Origin: Segatella copri
GTDB taxonomy: Bacteria; Bacteroidota; Bacteroidia; Bacteroidales; Bacteroidaceae
DNA length: 64,000 bases
Reading direction: 5' to 3'
Assembly: GCF_026015625.1 (NCBI RefSeq)
Contig: NZ_JAPDVG010000001.1
Location: forward strand, 1,054,001-1,118,000
Shown: one piece after another, positions 43,486 through 51,496 of the stretch
Layout of the letters: the number at the start of each line of letters is the position of its first letter
How positions within the stretch are numbered: the first letter of the stretch is position 1
Position numbers and translations under genes: made by a program
The notes under the pieces: model-generated
What the model was told of the DNA's origin: nothing
The model's database searches: none
Seen by the model: the letters and a program-made list of their open reading frames with translations, nothing else

Positions 43486-44049
43486 ATGGAAACAAAGAAT
43501 TCATTCATATCATCTGCAAGTGTCAAAGTACAAGGACGAACAGCTTACTACAAGATGCTGGAAGCCGTTCATCAAGGTGAACTGATTCAGGTTTGCCGTG
43601 GCGTATATGCTAACATAGACCAATTGTCAGCATGTATGGTTGATATTGAGTCTATTGTTCCCAGCGGAATCCTCTGCCTTTGGTCTGCCTGGAATATCCA
43701 TCAGCTTACGACATCCATGCCGCAAGCTTATCATGTCGCTATCAAAAGGGATAGAAAAGTAAAAGTTCCTTCATTCCCAAAGATAGAGCTCCATCACTAT
43801 ACTTCCAACATTCTTGAAATCGGCGTGATGGAGAAAGTCATAGATGGATTTAAGGTAAAGGTATATGATGTAGAACGATGCGTATGCGATGCAGTAAAGT
43901 TCCGCAATAAGGTGGGCATTGATGTCTGTTCTGAAATCATCGATAACTATCTTTCCAGACCAGGAAGAAATATCAGTAAATTAATGGATTATGCCCGACA
44001 ATTGCGTGTTGGCAACATCCTGGGAATTTATCTACAAATGAAACTGTAA
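43486..44049 (+). CDS. AbiEi-like antitoxin without AbiEii partner
   Basis: 187 aa from the ATG at 43486 (AGGAGAA upstream). It has an HTH region (VQGRTAYYKMLEAVHQGELIQVCRGVYANI) and an AbiEi-like core (CLWSAWNIHQLTTSMPQAYHVAIKR...KVYDVERCVCDAVKFRNKVG). The following gene is not a nucleotidyltransferase, so it is a solitary member. It may regulate its own promoter or guard against AbiEii-type toxins. Confidence 0.8.
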   Translation: METKNSFISSASVKVQGRTAYYKMLEAVHQGELIQVCRGVYANIDQLSACMVDIESIVPSGILCLWSAWNIHQLTTSMPQAYHVAIKRDRKVKVPSFPKIELHHYTSNILEIGVMEKVIDGFKVKVYDVERCVCDAVKFRNKVGIDVCSEIIDNYLSRPGRNISKLMDYARQLRVGNILGIYLQMKL

Positions 44050-44062
44050 GTAAAGAATAATT

Positions 44063-44503
44063 ATGACACAAGATACTTCTACATATTACGTTTGGATAGG
44101 TGGCTCATGTGATTATGGCCATAAAGAGCGAGCTGGTGGTGCTGCCGTTGTGATTGAGAACAATGGAAGCATCATCAGCCGTGATGTAATCAGCGACCTA
44201 CACACCACGGAGTTCCGAATGATGCTAACCCTCATGGTGAAGGTAATGCAGAAAATCCCGGAAGGTTCTGATATTCTCTTCCTGACCAACGCTGCCTATA
44301 TTCAGAATTTTGACAAGACTCCAACATCAAAGTCGGCTAATCCGGACTTGATCATTCAATGCATCGAGGAAAAGAAAAGACACAAATCAGTCGGAGTCAA
44401 GATTGTGCAATATCACAAAAGTCCATTGCTGATAGAAACCCATAACATGGCTACGGAAGCAATGGCAAAGACAAGGAAGGAGTTTCATCAGAAAAACAAG
44501 TAA
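44063..44503 (+). CDS. RNase H-like fold protein of unknown role
   Basis: 146 aa. The strand order YYVWIGGSC...AGGAAVVIENNGSIISRDV..TTEFRMMLTLMVKVMQKIPEGSDILFLTNAAYIQNF resembles RNase H, but the catalytic Asp/Glu positions are mostly replaced (GGSCDYG at the first Asp site), so enzymatic activity is doubtful. It is placed 13 bp after the orphan AbiEi and is possibly co-transcribed with it. Confidence 0.6.
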   Translation: MTQDTSTYYVWIGGSCDYGHKERAGGAAVVIENNGSIISRDVISDLHTTEFRMMLTLMVKVMQKIPEGSDILFLTNAAYIQNFDKTPTSKSANPDLIIQCIEEKKRHKSVGVKIVQYHKSPLLIETHNMATEAMAKTRKEFHQKNK

Positions 44504-44545
44504 ATGTTTAGGGGCGTTTTCCGGTCATTAAGGTCACGGTCATTA

Positions 44546-44553
44546 AGGTCATT
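44546..44553. repeat. IS66 target-site duplication, left
   Basis: AGGTCATT, repeated at 48507-48514, directly flanks the IS66 inverted repeats; 8 bp is the IS66 norm. Confidence 0.85.
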
Positions 44554-44595
44554 GTAAGCGTCTCCGCGTTTATACCTTGCATAATTCAAAAAAAA

Positions 44596-45964
44596 GGAGA
44601 GTGTAAACTAAACTGTGTCAAGCTACAATAAAAGTAGTTTAACACAGTTTTTATATTATGGACAACTTAGAAATTGATTACAAGAAAGCAGCTCAGCAGT
44701 TGCGTAGTGGTGAAGCCTTATTTGGCAAGGACGGAGCATTAGCTCCATTGTTAGAGCGTATTCTCAACTCAGCTCTCGAAGGTGAGATGGACGCTCATTT
44801 AAGTGAAGAGGAACGCTCTTCCGGCAACCGTCGTAATGGTAAGATGAGTAAGAAGGTTCAAACAAAATATGGTGAGGTCACTATAGAGACTCCTCGTGAC
44901 CGAGACGGAACTTTCCAACCTGAGACCGTAAAGAAGCGTGAGACTATTCTTGCCAATGGCATGGCAGACCAGATTATTGAGATGTACGCCATGGGCACCA
45001 GCACACGTGACATCAGCAGCTACTTTGAGCGTGAGTTCAACACAACTCTATCAGCCGATACTATCAGCTCTATAACAGACCGTGTATTACCCGAAATCAC
45101 CGCCTGGAAGTCTCGCATGCTCGATCCTGTATATGCCATTTGCTGGCTTGATGCTATCCATTATAAGGTAAAGGATGAGAATGGCAGAGCTGTCACACGA
45201 GCCATTTACAACATTCTTGGTATCAACAAGGAAGGCCAAAAAGAACTGTTAGGTATGTATGTGTCTAAGAGTGAAGGAGCTAACTTCTGGCTAGAAGTTC
45301 TTACGGATCTTCAGAACCGTGGTGTTCGAGACCTCTTGATTTGTTGTATTGATGGTCTCAAAGGCTTCCCAGATGCCATCCAAAGCGTATTTCCTGAGAG
45401 TTCTGTGCAGCTCTGTATTGTCCATCAGATACGCAATTCTATCAAGTATGTTGGCAGTAAGCATCAAAAGGAGTTTATCAAGGATTTAAGAACAGTATAT
45501 GGTGCAGTAAACAAAGACTCCGCTGCTGCTAATTTAGACCTGTTAGAGTCTAAGTGGGGAGAGATGTACCCAATTGTCATCAAGTCATGGCGTGACAATT
45601 GGGAACGTCTGACAGAGTATTTCCAATATACTCCAGCCATCCGTAAACTCATTTATACGACCAATACGGTTGAGGGGTATCACAGACAGGTAAGAAAGGT
45701 CACAAAGACTAAAGGGGTCTTTCCTACGGATAATTCTTTGGAGAAGCTTGTGTACTTAGCTTACCGCAACATCCGTAAGAAATGGACTATGCCACTGGCA
45801 AATTGGGGACAACTTTCTCAACAATTGGCAATAAAATTTGGAGATAGATTTAAAATTATGTAACTTTGCAGCCGAAAAGGCTTCCCTGCTGGGGGCATGC
45901 CCCCAGCAGGGAGTGGGAATGAAAGTTAAGAACAAGCCTTGACACAGTTTAAATTACACCCCCC
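44596..45964. mobile_element. IS256-family element nested in the IS66
   Basis: Inverted ends GTGTAAACTAAACTGTGTCA (from 44601) and its near-complement at 45938-45959. The outer bases GG-G-G/CCCCC extend to about 44596 and 45964, flanked by A-runs (AAAAAA) that could be the duplicated target. It contains one transposase gene. Confidence 0.85.
44658..45863 (+). CDS. IS256-family transposase
   Basis: 401 aa mutator-type transposase. MYAMGTSTRDISSYFEREF, YAICWLDAIHYKVKDENGRA (first catalytic Asp in the DAIHY motif), LICCIDGLKGFPDAI (second Asp) and CIVHQIRNS are present, with a C-terminal YTTNTVEGYHRQVRK (Glu in NTVEG). Full-length, likely active. Its own promoter lies within the left end. Confidence 0.97.
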   Translation: MDNLEIDYKKAAQQLRSGEALFGKDGALAPLLERILNSALEGEMDAHLSEEERSSGNRRNGKMSKKVQTKYGEVTIETPRDRDGTFQPETVKKRETILANGMADQIIEMYAMGTSTRDISSYFEREFNTTLSADTISSITDRVLPEITAWKSRMLDPVYAICWLDAIHYKVKDENGRAVTRAIYNILGINKEGQKELLGMYVSKSEGANFWLEVLTDLQNRGVRDLLICCIDGLKGFPDAIQSVFPESSVQLCIVHQIRNSIKYVGSKHQKEFIKDLRTVYGAVNKDSAAANLDLLESKWGEMYPIVIKSWRDNWERLTEYFQYTPAIRKLIYTTNTVEGYHRQVRKVTKTKGVFPTDNSLEKLVYLAYRNIRKKWTMPLANWGQLSQQLAIKFGDRFKIM

Positions 45965-45965
45965 A

Positions 45966-46009
45966 AAAAAGCAGTAACAGCTGATTAAACTAATGCTGTT
46001 ACTGCTTTT
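45966..46009 (-). terminator. Terminator of the IS66 operon
   Basis: AAGCAGTAACAG pairs with CTGTTACTGCTT around a short loop, with A/T runs on both sides; just past the stop of the IS66 transposase. Confidence 0.75.
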
Positions 46010-47579
46010 TCCATCGGTCAGGAAGTAAGTCTCTATATTTTTTCAATGGGGTATTGGGTTGCCATTCTGCAGTCTTTTCTATTACGTCGCATATGTATTC
46101 AAACAGATTAATGCCATTCAGCCTGCATGAGATGGCGATGGAATATAGGATAGCCGCCCGGCTTGCTCCTTCGTGCGAACCAAAGAACATTGAGTTTCTT
46201 CTTGATAGTGATATGTACCTCTGGATTCTCTCAATATAGTTGTTATCGAGAGCCGTATCACCTCTTTTGAAGATGTCACAAATGGCATTATATTCATTAA
46301 GGGCATAACCGACCGCCTGCGCCAAGGTAGACTTGGGCAGCAAATCCTTCCTGGAAGATATTTCCTCCAGTTTCTCCAATAAATCCTGTAAAATGTCCGG
46401 TGCATATGACTGCCGATAGGCTAGATGGCCTTCAACGGTCCATCCATTTACCCCAACCTTATGTTTTTTGTCTTCTCGATAAAATCTGTTGAGGATATCT
46501 ACGACTTCCTGAGCATCCTTGTCTTCCTTGCCGCAGTCGATGAAGTCTCTCTTGACATGCTGTAGACAGGCGATTCTCATAATGTCAGGATAAGCATCCG
46601 ACTCCAGTTTCCGGTAAGGAGCATATGCATCACTCTGTATGGTACCTTTATAATCTGAGAATACGTTAAGTATGACCTGCTCAGAGCGTGAACCATCCTC
46701 ATATACGAAGAAGACAAGTCCCAGTTCAGGCGCACTTACAGCCCAGAGGTAGCCTTTCTTCGACCCCTTGTCTGTAGGCTTTGTCTTGGCTAACAGCACT
46801 TTATGGTATGTCTCGTCTGCCGAGACATAATCCTGCTGCAACACTACTTGGCAGATAGCCTTATAGAAGTTTTCCAGTACATCAGCACTTCTGGCAATCA
46901 GCTTGTTTGCCGTAGCTTTCCTTAACGTAAACCCATTGTCGGCAAAGTATTTGGTAATTCGCTCTACCGGCATGGAATAGATGTATCGCATCTGCAGGAG
47001 TCCTGCTGCAAAGGAAGGTGAATAGGAAGAATTCAACAACAGAGCCGGCGGAGTTTTCCCCGGATACATGATACTTCCATCAGTATAAGTGTTGATGTGA
47101 TACACGGTCTTGATGAATTTGATGGGTTCCATGCTGTAACGTATACAGGTACGAGTTCCGAAGAGACGCAACGTCTTCAAAAACTCTGCATCCATGACAG
47201 GATCTATCGTAACATGCACCTCTTTCATCTCGTAATGCATGTCACGCTTGGCTCCGTTGTTTTTGCGTGCCTTTCTCTTTTCGGCCTGCTCTGTTTTCTT
47301 CTTGTCAAATTCCTCCTGGGTCATCGAATCTTGTGGATTCTTTTCCTGACGTTCGGACTTCTTGCCTGAAACGAGCTTGCCGAGTGCCTTGTTCTGACGA
47401 TTCGCTTTGTCAATGGCGATTCCTTTCTGGACGAGTAATTCTTCTAATGACTTTATACGTTCAATGAGTTCGTTGACCTGTGTAGTCAACGAACTCACCG
47501 TAGCATTAGCTTGCTGAAGCTGCTCGTTTGCAAGCTGAAGCTGTTCCTTTAAAAGTACTATAATTTCGTCCTTTTTCAT
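45999..47579 (-). CDS. IS66 transposase (TnpC)
   Basis: 526 aa. An N-terminal coiled coil (LLKEQLQLANEQLQQANATV), a zinc-finger-like region and the DDE domain (QDYVSADETYHKVLL with first Asp, IQSDAYAPYRKL with second Asp, ALDNNYIERIQRYISLSRRNSMFFGSHEGA with Glu) are visible, as in other IS66 TnpC proteins. Intact. Confidence 0.96.
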   Translation of the reverse strand: MKKDEIIVLLKEQLQLANEQLQQANATVSSLTTQVNELIERIKSLEELLVQKGIAIDKANRQNKALGKLVSGKKSERQEKNPQDSMTQEEFDKKKTEQAEKRKARKNNGAKRDMHYEMKEVHVTIDPVMDAEFLKTLRLFGTRTCIRYSMEPIKFIKTVYHINTYTDGSIMYPGKTPPALLLNSSYSPSFAAGLLQMRYIYSMPVERITKYFADNGFTLRKATANKLIARSADVLENFYKAICQVVLQQDYVSADETYHKVLLAKTKPTDKGSKKGYLWAVSAPELGLVFFVYEDGSRSEQVILNVFSDYKGTIQSDAYAPYRKLESDAYPDIMRIACLQHVKRDFIDCGKEDKDAQEVVDILNRFYREDKKHKVGVNGWTVEGHLAYRQSYAPDILQDLLEKLEEISSRKDLLPKSTLAQAVGYALNEYNAICDIFKRGDTALDNNYIERIQRYISLSRRNSMFFGSHEGASRAAILYSIAISCRLNGINLFEYICDVIEKTAEWQPNTPLKKYRDLLPDRWKKQ

Positions 47580-47679
47580 AGTGCAAAGGTACGAAAAAAT
47601 ATCGAGATATGCAAGGATTTTTAGATATTTATTTTTCTATCTTGCTGATACACAGTTCATTAAATATAATCTTATGCGC

Positions 47680-48027
47680 CTATAGATTAAGCCGTTTCCT
47701 ATATCTCATACTTTTCAGGCAAATTCCGCTCATGATGGCAGATAGCGTCTTGTACGGCATTTTGCATTGTTTGCTTTGGGGATCAAAGAATGGTAATTCA
47801 AAGGTTCCTCGCTCCAGTCGCTTCTGATACAGCAAGAAACCGTCGCCATCCCATTTTAGCATTTTTACCTGCTGGCGATTCTTTGAGAAGAAGATGAAGA
47901 CGGCACCACCGAGTGGCGGCAGCTCCATCTCCGTCCTCACAATCTGGTACAGGCCATTTATGCCCATGTTCATTCGGACATATCGCTGGCAGACGTAATA
48001 CTGGGTGTTTTCGTTTAATCCAAACAT
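47680..48027 (-). CDS. IS66 accessory protein TnpB (Orf2)
   Basis: 115 aa. RMNMGINGLYQIVRTEMELPPLGGAVFIFFSKNRQQVKMLKWDGDGFLLYQKRLERGTFELP is the TnpB signature. Overlaps the end of the upstream tnpA gene by 13 bases, indicating translational coupling. Required for transposition in this family. Confidence 0.95.
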   Translation of the reverse strand: MFGLNENTQYYVCQRYVRMNMGINGLYQIVRTEMELPPLGGAVFIFFSKNRQQVKMLKWDGDGFLLYQKRLERGTFELPFFDPQSKQCKMPYKTLSAIMSGICLKSMRYRKRLNL

Positions 48028-48425
48028 AGCAAGTCCTCCTTCTCGTAAAGTTTCATCAGATGCATGACTGATTTGGCACTACCTTTCTTGATGGTAACTA
48101 TCGTTCCATTGGGAAAGGTTAAGGTTATGCCGAAAAGATAGTTCTCTGGACAGACGGAATCGGATGGCATTTCCATGGGAAGGAACATCATCCCAGTGTC
48201 CTTGGCTGTTGCTTCGGAACATTCCTTACGGGCTTCGGCCTGAAGCAGACGAATCTGTTGTTTGGCTAACCTAACAGAATAACCTTTCTCTGACATCCAT
48301 CTATGCATCGAGCGATGGCTTACATGCCGTTCCTTTAAAAAAGGAATCAAACTGGCTTTTGGATTATGATTCAAATGAATCTGGAAGGCATTCCATGCCC
48401 TCTCATAACGTTCTGTTGCTCTCAT
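48015..48425 (-). CDS. IS66 accessory protein TnpA (Orf1)
   Basis: 136 aa from the ATG at 48425 (MRATERYER). HTH-like N-terminal part (SLIPFLKERHVSHRSMHRWM) and a C-terminal beta hairpin LTFPNGTIVTIKKGSAKSVMHL. It is the first gene of the IS66 operon, in the expected order TnpA-TnpB-TnpC. An ATG ten codons further upstream is possible. Confidence 0.9.
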   Translation of the reverse strand: MRATERYERAWNAFQIHLNHNPKASLIPFLKERHVSHRSMHRWMSEKGYSVRLAKQQIRLLQAEARKECSEATAKDTGMMFLPMEMPSDSVCPENYLFGITLTFPNGTIVTIKKGSAKSVMHLMKLYEKEDLLCLD

Positions 48426-48506
48426 AATTTCGTTGCTTTTAAAATTATGGTGCAAAGGTAAGAACTTTTACGATAAAGGGCAAGGTATAAATGCGGAGCC
48501 GCTTAC

Positions 48507-48740
48507 AGGTCATTAAGGATTTCTGGTTATTCAAGATGCCCCCAAGTTGTCCCTCAATGCCTATCTAGCATATAAATAAGGTTAAATCAAGTTCGCCCTG
48601 CAAACAAAATTCATTCATAAAACCACTTTTCTGAATATTTTTTGTATTTTTGCAGATATATAGTGCCAATATGGGGTTTAACTTGGCTTATACCATAGAT
48701 TCAGGCGCATATCTATCAAATGATTAGAGCATGAAGAAAC
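48507..48740. repeat. ~235-bp duplicated promoter region, copy 2
   Basis: Partner of 38256-38494. Same promoter (TATTTTTTGTATTTTTGCAG) and same end (AGAGCATGAAGAA), but here the initiating ATG is followed by an immediate stop (MKKQ). Begins with the right-hand target duplication of IS66 (48507-48514). Confidence 0.8.
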
Positions 48741-48773
48741 AATAATGAATACAAAATTAACGGAATACAGAAT

Positions 48774-49007
48774 ATGGCATATACAGACAACGATACATAC
48801 AGACATATTCACTTCGCCGTTATGGCAATAGAGAGTGGAGCACGGAAACTGGGCATTTCCGGAAAGGAGATGCACGACCGCCTGCTGAAGCAGGGACTGA
48901 TTCACCGTAGGCTGATTAAACGGTATGAAGACCTGCATACGCAAAGCCTTGACTGGGTGGCAGACGACATTAGTGAAACATTATTAAACTGGGAGAAAGA
49001 AGTATGA
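48774..49007 (+). CDS. DUF3791 protein, likely antitoxin component 1
   Basis: 77 aa, all helical: HIHFAVMAIESGARKLGISGKEMHDRLLKQGLIHRRLIKRYEDLHTQSLDWVADDI, the DUF3791 pattern. It overlaps the DUF3990 gene by 4 bases. DUF3791 genes regularly accompany DUF3990 genes, so a toxin-antitoxin pairing is inferred. Confidence 0.8.
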   Translation: MAYTDNDTYRHIHFAVMAIESGARKLGISGKEMHDRLLKQGLIHRRLIKRYEDLHTQSLDWVADDISETLLNWEKEV

Positions 49008-49510
49008 TTACACTATATCATGGCTCTTATATACAAGTTGGAAAACCACTTGTAAAATTAGGAAGAAAGAAGGTGGACTTTGGGCAAGGTTTCTACCTTA
49101 CCAAATTGCGCCAACAGGCTTCCTCATGGGCAAAAACTATTGCTGAAAGAAAAGGACGCAACGCCCTACCGACTTTATCTATATATTCATTTGATTATGA
49201 CGCAGTAAAGAATAAGGATTATCGCATTAAAATCTTCGACAGTTACAACCTTGAATGGCTGGAATATGTTGTAGATTGCCGCAAAGGAGGTACAAAGCAA
49301 ACCATGTATGACATCGTGGAAGGTGGTGTTGCCAACGATAATGTCATTGATACAGTAGAAGACTACGAGAACAATGTCATTACAGCCGAGCAAGCCCTAG
49401 GACAATTGAAATACAAGGCTGTAAATCATCAACTCTGCATATTGAACCAAGAGATTGTTGACAACTATCTGTCGTTTATTTCGTCAGAACAAATAGAAAA
49501 GGAGGATTGA
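49004..49510 (+). CDS. DUF3990 protein, likely ADP-ribosyltransferase-type toxin
   Basis: 168 aa. LYHGSYIQVGKPLVKLGRKKVDFGQGFYLTKLRQQASSWAK resembles the NAD-binding part of ART-like toxins (YHG turn, FGxGFYLT). VEGGVANDNV and QLKYKAVNHQLCIL follow as in the family. Flanked by two DUF3791 genes in one operon. Catalytic chemistry is inferred from family resemblance. Confidence 0.82.
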   Translation: MITLYHGSYIQVGKPLVKLGRKKVDFGQGFYLTKLRQQASSWAKTIAERKGRNALPTLSIYSFDYDAVKNKDYRIKIFDSYNLEWLEYVVDCRKGGTKQTMYDIVEGGVANDNVIDTVEDYENNVITAEQALGQLKYKAVNHQLCILNQEIVDNYLSFISSEQIEKED

Positions 49511-49512
49511 CT

Positions 49513-49719
49513 ATGAGGGATTCTGTATTATGGCGCAAACAAAGCCGAATAATAATGATGCTGGCAGAAACTCTGCATATTGATGCAGAAAGGGCACTCA
49601 ACTTGTTTTACACTACTAAGGTGTACCAGCAACTGTCTGACCCCAAATATGGTTTACAGCTTATGAGTGATGATTATATTCTTGAAAATCTCATAGAAGA
49701 ACTGAGAGAAACTCAATAA
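49513..49719 (+). CDS. DUF3791 protein, likely antitoxin component 2
   Basis: 68 aa from the ATG at 49513 (ribosome site AGGAGG in the preceding gene's last codons). SVLWRKQSRIIMMLAETLHIDAERALNLFYTTKVYQQLSDPKYGLQLMSDDYILENLIEEL matches DUF3791. It differs from the first DUF3791 in the operon, so it is probably not a recent duplicate. A strong terminator follows. Confidence 0.82.
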   Translation: MRDSVLWRKQSRIIMMLAETLHIDAERALNLFYTTKVYQQLSDPKYGLQLMSDDYILENLIEELRETQ

Positions 49720-49741
49720 GACCAAAAGTGAGTGGTTATGT

Positions 49742-49781
49742 AAAAAGTTACGGAGAATATGAATTATCTCCGTAACTTTTT
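49742..49781. terminator. Strong bidirectional terminator
   Basis: AAAAAGTTACGGAGA pairs with TCTCCGTAACTTTTT, a perfect stem with A and T tracts. Confidence 0.9.
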
Positions 49782-49796
49782 ACATTTCCGGCTAAT

Positions 49797-49910
49797 TTAT
49801 CGGTCTCGTCTGAAATCGTTGCGTCCGTCTCCATGCCACCATGCGCCCAGAAAAGCAAGGATGGCACGGAGAACGACGTAGATAACGATGATGTCAACAA
49901 ATTCATTCAT
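49797..49910 (-). CDS. 37-aa membrane peptide
   Basis: MNEFVDIIVIYVVLRAILAF then LGAWWHGDGRNDFRRDR, a single TM helix with a charged tail. Located 23 bp downstream of the SLOG gene on the same strand and ending at the terminator. Plausible small gene, no family. Confidence 0.5.
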   Translation of the reverse strand: MNEFVDIIVIYVVLRAILAFLGAWWHGDGRNDFRRDR

Positions 49911-49933
49911 AAGCTTGATATTTAGCGAGTTAT

Positions 49934-50431
49934 TCAATATATATTCACAACCGGAATGCCCAAACAGTTGGCTTTCTTGAAAGTGTAGTAGGTTCCACCC
50001 TTCTCTCTCCCATCATAGAAGGCAATGAGGAGGGATGCATTCTCAACCATGAACTCGTCTCGGTCAAGAAAACATCGAGTGTAATAGTATTCTGAAAGGA
50101 TGATCACCTCATCTGCTGAAGCCATCAGTTCATCATAAACTATCCTATCGCCGGGCTTGAACCTATCTGCCTGACCTCTGAAAGGAATGGCTGCGGTAAG
50201 CGTCATTCCCGGGCAGGAAGGTTTCAGCGACTGCACTGTCTGGGCTGCCATCAAGTCAATACCGATGGCGAATCCCGAAATAAAATTACTGATGCCATGC
50301 TCGTAAGCTTCGAGGATGGCTTTGGTCAATCGCTCTCTTATGACCTCCTGCTGCGAGAAGTTGTAAAAGCGATGACCTGTAAAGGCTGCCGAAATAGCCT
50401 TGTCAAACTTTGTCATATTCTTTCTTTTCAT
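49934..50431 (-). CDS. SLOG-family (YpsA/DUF1273-like) nucleotide-sensing protein
   Basis: 165 aa. AAFTGHRFYNFSQQE, FISGFAIGIDLMAAQTV (GGxxG-like nucleotide pocket) and AIPFRGQADRFKPGDRI define the Rossmann-like SLOG family, thought to bind nucleotide-derived ligands. It overlaps the phosphoribosyltransferase gene by 4 bases, which supports a common nucleotide-related process. Such pairs occur in plasmids and ICEs. Confidence 0.85.
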   Translation of the reverse strand: MKRKNMTKFDKAISAAFTGHRFYNFSQQEVIRERLTKAILEAYEHGISNFISGFAIGIDLMAAQTVQSLKPSCPGMTLTAAIPFRGQADRFKPGDRIVYDELMASADEVIILSEYYYTRCFLDRDEFMVENASLLIAFYDGREKGGTYYTFKKANCLGIPVVNIY

Positions 50432-51009
50432 TGTTGTACGTATTTATAAGATGTCTTGCCGAGGAAAATGCCGTTTGTTACGTGCGCCCCGACTTGTTCC
50501 AATTGTGCGGTGTAGGCACAGAATGAAGTGCCAGTAGTAACCACATCGTCCCAAATGCAGACTATCTTGTTTTTGAAGAAGTTCGCATCCACCTCAATAT
50601 TATCCCTTTCCTTCAAGCGCTTTTCTCGCTCTTCCTTCTTGACCTTTGTGCCATGAACTGCGGTACGTTCGCCAACAACCTTGACATGGGAAAAGCCGTT
50701 GATTGCTCCTGAAAACTTGCAGACAAGTTCAGAAAAATTCTTGTTGCGTGCCTCGTTACGCTCCTGGCTGCTTGCAGGAACGCAAGAGAAGACAACGCTG
50801 CGAACCTTGCGACCAAACTTCTTGACAAGCATCTTTGCCACGCACTTCGCCACATCAGCATGGTTTCGACCATCCTTGAAATCATAGATAACCTGGCGGT
50901 CGAAGAAAGCATCCATACCGATGTTCTTGATACGTACCGGATAATAGCGCAAAAAGCTGCTCAACTCCTTATCCTCCTGTCCCTTGATGTAAACCTGTAC
51001 CATGTTCAT
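50428..51009 (-). CDS. ComF-like phosphoribosyltransferase
   Basis: About 193 aa from ATG 51009. The PRPP-binding motif is seen in KIVCIWDDVVTTGTSFCAYTAQLE (two Asp, TTGTS loop). The upstream part has RSVVFSCVPASSQERNEARN resembling ComF hood regions. Acts on an unknown base or nucleotide. It is translationally coupled to the SLOG gene. Confidence 0.82.
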   Translation of the reverse strand: MNMVQVYIKGQEDKELSSFLRYYPVRIKNIGMDAFFDRQVIYDFKDGRNHADVAKCVAKMLVKKFGRKVRSVVFSCVPASSQERNEARNKNFSELVCKFSGAINGFSHVKVVGERTAVHGTKVKKEEREKRLKERDNIEVDANFFKNKIVCIWDDVVTTGTSFCAYTAQLEQVGAHVTNGIFLGKTSYKYVQQ

Positions 51010-51072
51010 AGCTTTAATTGTTGTTACTTGGCAGGTAGCAGCCATCAGCCACTACCAACCGAGAAAAATGTT

Positions 51073-51450
51073 TCAATCGTAAAGTCTGTTGAGGAAAGAC
51101 CGCAACTCTCTGTCGATGATTTCAGAAAGCTGACATGGTTGGAATGGCTTTCTCTGCTCCACTCTGACCTTGCCGAGTCCGAACTTGGTTGCGTCCAACT
51201 CCACACTTGCCATTTCATTGGCAGAAATGTAGCTGTACTCAGTCTCAGCCAAACCTACAACGATGCCAAAGAGCACAAAATCATCATTCTCTCGCTGTCC
51301 TTCAAGAATGTACCAGCGAGCGTTGCCGATGAAAAACACTGCGATGCAAACTGCATCCTTCTTCTTGCTATCCTGGGAATAGAGCGGATAGTCCTGCATT
51401 GCCTTCTCCAATTCTGGAGTAATCAGGCGGTTGTTGAAATCTTTTGCCAT
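51073..51450 (-). CDS. DUF2958 protein
   Basis: 125 aa from the ATG at 51450. FNNRLITPELEKAMQDYPLYSQDSKKKDAVCIAVFFIGNARWYILEG and DFVLFGIVVGLAETEYSYISANEM are the DUF2958 pattern, found in many plasmid and ICE backbones next to replication or antirestriction genes. Function unknown. The leader contains a conserved motif (51464-51496). Confidence 0.85.
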   Translation of the reverse strand: MAKDFNNRLITPELEKAMQDYPLYSQDSKKKDAVCIAVFFIGNARWYILEGQRENDDFVLFGIVVGLAETEYSYISANEMASVELDATKFGLGKVRVEQRKPFQPCQLSEIIDRELRSFLNRLYD

Positions 51451-51463
51451 AGTCTCTAAATTT

Positions 51464-51496
51464 ATTATCTCCCTTTCGTTAAGTCCTTTCGGACTT
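51464..51496 (-). promoter_or_regulatory. 5'-leader motif with GAAA-capped hairpin
   Basis: On the minus strand AAGTCC-GAAA-GGACTT is followed by AACGAAAGGGAGATAAT ~16 bases before the DUF2958 start. ACGAAAGGGAGATAA recurs in the leader at 58601-58620. Confidence 0.55.

Larger units (their letters stand above)
44554..48506. mobile_element. IS66-family element interrupted by an IS256-family element
   Basis: Terminal inverted repeats of 27 bp (44554-44580 GTAAGCGTCTCCGCGTTTAT.., 48480-48506) match at 25 positions. Flanked by the 8-bp duplication AGGTCATT. It contains three minus-strand IS66 genes. Removing the nested IS256 (44596-45964) leaves ~2.6 kb, the normal IS66 size. Insertion went into a GGTCATTAAGG repeat. 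Confidence 0.92.
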
